The notes beneath the pieces are model-generated. The model did not search any database. It was not told the origin of the DNA and saw only the letters and a program-made list of their open reading frames with translations. Shown in pieces: positions 6,801-11,978 of a DNA stretch of 11,978 nt (positions are counted from its first letter, which is position 1; each line of letters starts with the position of its first letter). The DNA comes from Verrucomicrobiota bacterium (GTDB lineage Bacteria; Verrucomicrobiota; Verrucomicrobiia; Chthoniobacterales; JAFAMB01). The translations under genes were made by a program, and so were the position numbers. The stretch is from positions 1 to 11,978 of the forward strand of contig JAFAXJ010000541.1 of the NCBI GenBank assembly GCA_019241095.1, read 5' to 3'.

Positions 6801-9265
6801 TCCTCTCCGACCAGCAAATGAGGCAAGCTGGCAATCACCTGACTGCCGCCAAGCGCGGGGTGAAGCCGCGCCAATCCAGATAAAATTTGGCCTGGACCCA
6901 CTTCAAGGAGGATGCGATGACCATCTTCCAACACGGTCTGCAGTCCCTCTTGAAAGCGGACTGTCCGTCTCAGGTGATTAACCCAATAGAGCGGATCGGT
7001 GGCTTCGCCAGGGGTGATCCAGTGCCCATGCAGATTGGAAACCCAAGGTATCGCCGGTTCGCGAAGTTTAACGGCGCCCAATCGAGCAGTGAATGGATCC
7101 AGCACCGGGTCCATCATTTCCGAGTGAAAGGCATGTGATGCTGGCAGCCGTTTCGACGACAATCCGCGTTCAGCTAGCAGGTGTTCCAACCCTCGAACGG
7201 CGTCGCAAGATCCAGAAACGACACACTGTTTCGGGCCGTTTACAGCGGCCAGGGACAACGAGTGGCCCAGCAGGGGAGTTAACGCTGTTTCCTGCAGCGG
7301 CACAGCCAGCATTGATCCCGGCGGCATCTGTTGCATAAGTTTCCCGCGCTCCAGCACCAGGAATAAAGCGTCCTCCATCGAGAAGGTTCCTCCCAAGCTG
7401 GCTGCCACGTATTCACCGACACTATGCCCGAGGAATCCGGCCGGCTGTATTCCCCAATGCATCCAAAGCCGGGCTAGCGCATACTCGACAGCAAAAAGAG
7501 CGACTTGCGCAATTGCAGTTTCACCAAGCGACTTTTTCGCATGGGACAGGTTTTCTTCAGCGGGATAGACAATCTCTCCCAAGTCGAATCCCAGTCCGGT
7601 GCGCGCCAATTGCGCCACCTTCTGAAACTCGCCGCGAAAAAGGGGTTCGGCCCTGTAAACTCGGCCAGCCATTTGAACGCATTGTGAGCCTTGTCCAGGA
7701 AACAGAAAAATGATTGATCGGGAGGGGCCGGTTACCGTCGTGGCTGGCAGATCCGCTTTGAGTCTCTTCACCGCCTCCTGGCAATCGGCCGATACGAGCA
7801 CCCGCCGATAATTGAGTGGCGCCCGACGGCGTTGCAACGTATGCGCGACGTCCGCCAATTCTATCTCGGGTTGCCTTTCAAGCGACTGCGCCAAATTGTT
7901 GGTCATCACGTCCAGCGCTGCGCGGTTCCGGGCGGACAGGGGTAATAGCTGCAATTCGCGTCCCGGTTTTCTAATGGTTGCTGGAGGCGGCGGACCCTGC
8001 CCGAGCACCACGTGGGCGTTGGTACCACCGATTCCGAACGAACTCACCCCGGCCCAACGAGGTTCCGGCCAATCTTGTAAACGCGTGTTTACATAGAAAG
8101 GACTATCAGCCAGATTCAATGCCGGGTTCGGCTCTCGAAAATGAAGGGTGGGGGGAATGCGACCAGATTCAACTGCCAGAATTGCTTTGATCAAGCCGGT
8201 AACACCGGCAGCGGTGTCCAGATGGCCGACGTTGGTCTTGACAGATCCGAGCGCGCAATAACCGCGGCGGCTGGTTTCACGCCGAAATGTTTCGCTCAAC
8301 GCGGCAATTTCGATTGGATCACCCAACACGGTCCCCGTGCCATGCGCTTCAATCAATCCGATCTCATTCGGGCCCACTCCGGCCATGGCCAAAGCGCGTG
8401 CGATCACCTCCGCTTGCCCGTTCACGCTCGGCGCGGTGTACCCGACCTTCCTCAATCCATCGTTGTTGATGGCCGCGCCCCGCAAGATGGCGTGGATGCG
8501 GTTGCCGTTTTGTAAAGCATCTTCGAGTCTTTGCAAGACCACTATGCCGCACCCGTTTCCACCCACGGCGCCTCCAGCATCGATGTCAAAGGCCCGACAA
8601 TGACCGTCCGGAGAAAGGATGCCGCCTTCTGTATACAGATAACCGGTCCGTTGCGGAACGACAATGGAGACGCCGCCTGCCAGCGCCACATCGCACTGTC
8701 CGGCGAGCAAACCTTGACAAGCCAGCACGACTGCTACTAACGAAGTAGAACAGGTCGTCTGGACACCAACCGCGGGGCCGTGCAGATCGAGTTTATAGGC
8801 CACCCGCGTAGCCAAATGATCTTTTTCGTTTCCGATCGACAGTTGAAAATTGCCGAGAAGCGCCGCCATTTCGCTGTTCGATTTCAGGCGATCCTGATAG
8901 GTGCTGGAACCGGTGCCGGCAAAGACCCCGATCAAACCTGAATGACCGAACGGATTGACCCCGGCGTGCTCGAGACTTTCCCAAGCGCACTCCAGGAAAA
9001 TTCGATGCTGCGGATCGATCGTTTCCGCTTCGCGCGGGCTGTAACCGAAAAATTCCGCATCAAACAACTCGATATCGTTGAGAGCGCCTCCCGCGTTCAC
9101 AAACCGGGGATGCTCCATGACTTTCGGCGAGATACCTTCCCGCCTCAGGTCATCTGCTGAAAAACGAGCGATGGATTCGACTCCGGCGCAGAGGTTCGCC
9201 CAGAATGTTTCAACATTCGGCGCGCCGGGAAAACGCCCGCTCATTCCAATCACCGCGATATCCAT
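3869..9265 (-). CDS. Type I polyketide synthase, KS-AT-KR-T-methyltransferase
   Basis: This 1798-residue single-module PKS extends the chain from the upstream NRPS by two carbons. KS (1-425): TTCSTSL with Cys 172, EAHGTGT with His 308 and NVGHLD with His 348, so all catalytic residues are present. AT (515-815): GHSVGE with Ser 615 and HAFH at 711-714, the usual malonyl-CoA signature (methylmalonyl enzymes usually show YASH). KR (about 893-1315): structural half first, then the cofactor loop GGLGDVG, Lys 1245, Ser 1268/1269, Tyr 1282 and Asn 1286, so probably active; the LDD motif of B-type KRs is absent. No DH or ER lies between AT and KR. T (1400-1470): FFALGGHSL, Ser 1431. An acidic tail (1477-1504) and a Pro/Gln/Glu-rich linker lead to a class I SAM methyltransferase (about 1545-1798) with ILDVGCGRGG at 1615-1624. 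Its FLNYGY and NIESSHSYP motifs recall O-methyltransferases of polyketide and lipid pathways, such as the mycobacterial phthiotriol type. Target inferred: the beta-hydroxyl left by KR; C-, N- or trans action is not excluded. Confidence 0.95.
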   Translation of the reverse strand: MDIAVIGMSGRFPGAPNVETFWANLCAGVESIARFSADDLRREGISPKVMEHPRFVNAGGALNDIELFDAEFFGYSPREAETIDPQHRIFLECAWESLEHAGVNPFGHSGLIGVFAGTGSSTYQDRLKSNSEMAALLGNFQLSIGNEKDHLATRVAYKLDLHGPAVGVQTTCSTSLVAVVLACQGLLAGQCDVALAGGVSIVVPQRTGYLYTEGGILSPDGHCRAFDIDAGGAVGGNGCGIVVLQRLEDALQNGNRIHAILRGAAINNDGLRKVGYTAPSVNGQAEVIARALAMAGVGPNEIGLIEAHGTGTVLGDPIEIAALSETFRRETSRRGYCALGSVKTNVGHLDTAAGVTGLIKAILAVESGRIPPTLHFREPNPALNLADSPFYVNTRLQDWPEPRWAGVSSFGIGGTNAHVVLGQGPPPPATIRKPGRELQLLPLSARNRAALDVMTNNLAQSLERQPEIELADVAHTLQRRRAPLNYRRVLVSADCQEAVKRLKADLPATTVTGPSRSIIFLFPGQGSQCVQMAGRVYRAEPLFRGEFQKVAQLARTGLGFDLGEIVYPAEENLSHAKKSLGETAIAQVALFAVEYALARLWMHWGIQPAGFLGHSVGEYVAASLGGTFSMEDALFLVLERGKLMQQMPPGSMLAVPLQETALTPLLGHSLSLAAVNGPKQCVVSGSCDAVRGLEHLLAERGLSSKRLPASHAFHSEMMDPVLDPFTARLGAVKLREPAIPWVSNLHGHWITPGEATDPLYWVNHLRRTVRFQEGLQTVLEDGHRILLEVGPGQILSGLARLHPALGGSQVIASLPHLLVGEDDERHLLNALGTLFSSGIEIDWANFDVSARGRHVALPSYPFQRKRYWPEDKARVSRSMENVQGAVSKVGTAEDWIWLPVWRKTAPFIPRAAKAIVWLLLADEPCSEGFAKELNKSGATVVRVLSGAEFECLDNHEFTLDPGHRPHYRILLEQLRNTGLIPAHILYFWDWSDTGRTSFYSLLYLAQELVALAPINPLELTVITRGVYDVTGGERLNPTSALVTGLCKVIPQEHPRIVCRNIDVDDSSEPSTWVPETNNGAGEPVVAYRNGRRWVQTFERFLTPAAQRPAVRPKGTYLVTGGLGDVGLALAETLIRSGSSNMALVGRTKLPQRTEWDDWIATHDASDPTRRKLVRLQELEKLGGQLLPISADVSSEEQMREVIQRTRARFGALHGVIHAVGATESDAFDELQNLNVTACEHHFKAKVESVRMLEAAIAHERLDFCFLISSLSALLGGLRFAAYAAANAYLDAFAATQSRTGARWMSINWDGWDFSGGLPAGRLALTREEGMEVFRRLLSFPEGTWLSQAAVSTGDLNRRFDQWVRLSSVRSGPDAQYPTKREAAADETPGVVPPRNPPIDDIECTIIQIWQALLGCEHIGRDDNFFALGGHSLLAIQAASRMRDLLFIDLSVSSIFEAPTVSGLAAVAREAMAKTTRRNELVEILDEVEALSDEEIAALLLEETGKPPGATEQPETGQQPEMSASVLDEETLRTLNQAKSSPETAKVAIQNFYNRVGRQLNQGEVAEYATFLNYGYSNDGLNEQAAHQVASPSMNRNQIQLVLEVVGNRQLGGKRILDVGCGRGGAISVLRRYFAPIELVGLDLSPVAIEFCQRTQNSSRASFICGDAERLPFTDSSFDIVINIESSHSYPNIISFYSEVHRVLAPGALFLYADTMQAAVTDSRLRQLASCGFKVELARDITANVVRSCDELAAIHTQAFCPGNSTRLMNEFLAVPGSDSYLNLKSGASIYGIWQLRKV
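3874..3879 (-). promoter_or_regulatory. Ribosome binding site GAAAGG of the second NRPS gene
   Basis: GAAAGG stands seven bases upstream of the ATG at 3866, with the TGA of the PKS gene (3871-3869) lying between the site and the start. This supports the ATG at 3866 over an in-frame TTG at 3890, which would put the site inside the coding region. The arrangement suggests re-initiation by ribosomes finishing the PKS. Confidence 0.65.
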
Positions 9266-11978
9266 TTTTCCTCCTGTTTCCAATGAGCTGCCACAGCGTG
9301 AATCGTGGGCAGACGAAACAGATCCAGAATGGAAATCGCCCGCTTTAATCTTTCCGCCACCAGCTTTTGTACGCGAATCAGAAGCAAAGATCGGCCGCCA
9401 AGATCGAAAAAGTTGTCGTGTACCCCGATCTGATCAAGTCCGAGCACTTCCTGCCAAATTAAGGCTAAGCTTTGCTCAATCGCACCCGCCGGCTTTGGGC
9501 TTTTCCTGTGAATAGCAGTGGGTGCCGGTAAGGCTCGCTTGTCGACTTTGCCATTTGCCGTACGGGGTAATGACGCCAGAATTTCGATCCGGCTCGGCAC
9601 CATAATCGGGGGCAAGCGGGTTTGTAATTGCGCTCGCAGAGCTTCGGCGCCTATATCGCCAACGACATAGGCGATCAGTTGTTTTTCCAGTAGGATCACT
9701 ACTGCGGCCCTAACGCCGGGGCAATCGTTCAACTGGGCTTCGATCTCTCCCGGCTCAATCCGCCAGCCAGCGATTTTGATCTGATCGTCGAGGCGCCCAA
9801 GATATTCCAGGTCCCCGTTCGCTTTTTGTCGAACCCGATCCCCAGTCCGATACATTCTTTGGCCGTCTCGCTCGACGAAACGTTCCCTGGTCAATTCCGG
9901 TCTTCGTAAATATCCGCGCCCAACTCCGGCTCCGCCGATCCAGAGTTCGCCGGGCACTCCCGTGGGCGCCTTTTGACCAGCACAATCCCTAACTACCGTG
10001 TCAACGTTGGGAATCGGGCTTCCGATTGTTATCTGATCGGGGCTGGTAATGCGCCCCGCGGTTGCGACACTCGTCGTTTCGGTAGGGCCGTAAACATTCC
10101 ACAGTTGGGCTTCCGGCAGAGCGGTCAAGGTTCTCCTGGCGAGATTTGGAGAGAGCCTTTCGCCGCCTAGAATGATTGTGCTTAAGGCCCCGCGCAGAGA
10201 GGGGGCTAAACCAGCTTCGACGACGCCGAGCAGACCTTCCCACTGAGTCGGGACACAATTCAACGCGCAATCCCGGTGTTTTGCCATCTCAGTGGCGAGA
10301 ACCGCTGGATCCGTCACGGCTTCCGGCGAGGGGATCCAGATCGATTCGCCGCGGAGCAACGGGGCAAAAACCTGCTTGAGTGAAGCATCAAAAGCGAGCC
10401 GAGTGATCCAAGGCAAACGCTTGGGGAATGTGCGGTTAAACCAAGCAAGAAAATTTGCGAGGCTGCGATGCTCAATCAGCACACCTTTGGGAGTGCCCGT
10501 CGAACCGGAGGTATATAGAATGTAGGCTATCCGGTTTGAGTCGACGACCGTGAGCGGCGGTTGTGCTTGGGGTTCCGGCAACAGCGTTTCGGCGGAGAGG
10601 ATCAAGTCAGGACGGGCATCCGACAGGATCTGTTCGCGCCGACTCTGCGGATCGCTTTCGTCCAGCATTACGTAAGCAGCGCCTGCTTTCCAGACGGCAA
10701 TCGCCGCGAGTACCAGGTCAGGACTTCGCGGATACGAGAGCGCCACTATGCTGCCCAGCTGCACGCCGCGATTTCTGAGTTGATGAGCGAGACCGTTTGC
10801 CAATTCGGTGAGCTCTTGATAGGACCAGTGCCCTACCGCCAATGCTTCCGGCGTTTGAGCGGCCTGTTCATCGATCAATTCATGCACACTGATCTCACAA
10901 ATTGGTGTCGATCGGATTGTGATTGATCCAAAAGCTGGATCACTCCCGGTCGACAGCATTGAAAGGTCGCTGATTTTTTGCTGGGGACAGGCCGCCAGCC
11001 TTTCGACCAGCAACTGAAATTGCGCCGCCATCCTCTCAGCCGTCTCCCCCGAAAAGATCCCGGTAGAATACTCCAACCGCCCTCCAATGGTGTCCCTTCC
11101 AAGCCAAAGCGAGAGATTCAAATCGAACTTCGAAGTCTCTCCTGCCACGGGCAAAGGCACCCAGGAAAATCTTCCCGGCGCTTTCGTCGTACATGCTGCC
11201 GATTCCGACGCTGCAAACTCGATGCTTACGGTCTCTTCCGGTCCGTTGAGCGACAACAAATCGGCCAATTGAAAGAAAACCTGGCAGAGCGGATTCCGGC
11301 CAAGATCGCGATCGGGTTGCAAGGCTTCCACCAGCTTTTCGAACGGCATGTCCTGGTGTGCGAACGCTTGCAAGATCGTGTTCCGGGTCCGGGAAAGCAG
11401 CTCGCAAAAGCTCGGCTCACCGCGCAGATCGATCCGGAGCACAAGCGTATTCACGAAAAAGCCAATCAAAGATTCCAACTCGCGTCGTGAACGACCGGCG
11501 GCGGGCGTACCGATAATTATCTCTTCCTGTCCGCAGTACCGCTGCAAAAAAACCGCAAATGCAGCCAGCACCGCCATGAACATCGTCACACCTTCTTGGC
11601 GGGCCAATGTTTGTAGGCGCCGGGTTACCGTGGCACTGATTCGCACCGGTACGCTGCTCCCCCGAAAATTTGGGATGCTGGGTCGGGGATAATCCAGCGG
11701 AAGATCAAGCACCGGTAACTCGGCTAAGGTCTTTTGCCAAAAATCCAGCAACTCGCCCATACGTCGACCTGCTAATTCTTGTCGCTGCCAAACCGCGAAA
11801 TCTGTGTACTGAATTGACAACGGAGCCAAGAGCGCTTCCTTTCCTGCCAATTCAGCCGCGTACAGCATTGAAAGTTCCTCACGCAAGATCCGCATGGACC
11901 AACCGTCGGTCACGATATGGTGCATGCTAACCAGCACCAAATTTCGCTGAGGCACCCATCCAACTCTCCACAGCGGGC
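9250..11978 (-). CDS. Nonribosomal peptide synthetase module C-A-T (5' end outside window)
   Basis: This NRPS module activates one amino acid as its adenylate, tethers it to a phosphopantetheine arm and condenses it with the upstream chain. The frame is open to the right edge, so the start is missing; 909 residues are visible, numbered here from the first whole codon. The condensation domain is cut just before its active site HHIVTDGWSM (His 19-20, Asp 24) and runs to about 340. The adenylation domain (about 364-817) has YTSGSTGTPKG, NVYGPTETT, YRTGDRVR, GRLDDQIKIAGWRIEPGEIE and NGKVDKRAL with the A10 lysine at 810. The thiolation domain (about 832-895) carries DNFFDLGGRSL with Ser 863. My manual pocket reading is D530 A531 K534 Q578 I601 L603 V628 S636 V637 K810, which I cannot assign to an amino acid. 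There is no epimerase or N-methyltransferase domain. It ends in TGA 16 bases inside the next gene and should pass its aminoacyl chain to that PKS. Confidence 0.95.
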   Translation of the reverse strand, partial: PLWRVGWVPQRNLVLVSMHHIVTDGWSMRILREELSMLYAAELAGKEALLAPLSIQYTDFAVWQRQELAGRRMGELLDFWQKTLAELPVLDLPLDYPRPSIPNFRGSSVPVRISATVTRRLQTLARQEGVTMFMAVLAAFAVFLQRYCGQEEIIIGTPAAGRSRRELESLIGFFVNTLVLRIDLRGEPSFCELLSRTRNTILQAFAHQDMPFEKLVEALQPDRDLGRNPLCQVFFQLADLLSLNGPEETVSIEFAASESAACTTKAPGRFSWVPLPVAGETSKFDLNLSLWLGRDTIGGRLEYSTGIFSGETAERMAAQFQLLVERLAACPQQKISDLSMLSTGSDPAFGSITIRSTPICEISVHELIDEQAAQTPEALAVGHWSYQELTELANGLAHQLRNRGVQLGSIVALSYPRSPDLVLAAIAVWKAGAAYVMLDESDPQSRREQILSDARPDLILSAETLLPEPQAQPPLTVVDSNRIAYILYTSGSTGTPKGVLIEHRSLANFLAWFNRTFPKRLPWITRLAFDASLKQVFAPLLRGESIWIPSPEAVTDPAVLATEMAKHRDCALNCVPTQWEGLLGVVEAGLAPSLRGALSTIILGGERLSPNLARRTLTALPEAQLWNVYGPTETTSVATAGRITSPDQITIGSPIPNVDTVVRDCAGQKAPTGVPGELWIGGAGVGRGYLRRPELTRERFVERDGQRMYRTGDRVRQKANGDLEYLGRLDDQIKIAGWRIEPGEIEAQLNDCPGVRAAVVILLEKQLIAYVVGDIGAEALRAQLQTRLPPIMVPSRIEILASLPRTANGKVDKRALPAPTAIHRKSPKPAGAIEQSLALIWQEVLGLDQIGVHDNFFDLGGRSLLLIRVQKLVAERLKRAISILDLFRLPTIHAVAAHWKQEEKWISR
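9270..9275 (-). promoter_or_regulatory. Ribosome binding site AGGAGG of the PKS gene
   Basis: A full AGGAGG lies four bases upstream of the ATG at 9265. It fixes that ATG as the start in preference to an in-frame TTG at 9283, which lies upstream of this site. The site sits inside the last codons of the upstream NRPS gene, so ribosomes ending there could re-initiate here. Confidence 0.85.

Noticed and set aside
9266..9283. TTG at 9283 as start of the PKS (six extra residues)
   Set aside because: It lies upstream of the perfect AGGAGG; ketosynthase homology begins at MDIAVIG from the ATG at 9265.

Overview
The window is wholly protein-coding on the minus strand. It is an internal piece of a multimodular hybrid nonribosomal peptide synthetase / type I polyketide synthase (NRPS-PKS) locus. 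I see no non-coding gap over 2 bases, no RNA gene, mobile element, CRISPR array, promoter or terminator, and both window edges cut through assembly-line genes. Base composition is moderately GC-rich (mid-50s percent by eye) with mixed codon use and Shine-Dalgarno-led starts, so the source is a bacterium. The composition seems low for a typical myxobacterium or Streptomyces and high for a typical cyanobacterium. A Verrucomicrobiota- or Acidobacteriota-like or other soil or symbiont genome is possible, but the sequence does not settle the phylum.

In the direction of transcription (right to left) the layout is: (1) 11978-9250, the 3' part of an NRPS, C(partial)-A-T; (2) 9265-3869, a PKS of 1798 aa, KS-AT-KR-T followed by a C-terminal SAM-dependent methyltransferase (MT); (3) 3866-795, an NRPS of 1023 aa, C-A-T; (4) 817-1, the 5' part of another NRPS, cut inside its first condensation domain. 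The junctions are a 16-base overlap, a 2-base gap and a 23-base overlap, so this is one operon with probable translational coupling.

Read colinearly, gene 1 loads and condenses an amino acid. The PKS extends it with malonyl-CoA, reduces the beta-ketone and probably methylates the product. Gene 3 then adds a second amino acid and gene 4 begins a further condensation. The predicted core is a peptide containing a statine-like gamma-amino-beta-hydroxy unit, possibly beta-methoxy. No epimerase, thioesterase, reductase or loading module lies in the window, so start, end and overall product cannot be read. Features worth a second look are the methyltransferase placed after the carrier protein, an apparent former protein terminus now internal, a Gly-to-Ser change in one condensation active-site motif, and two adenylation pockets whose codes I cannot assign.
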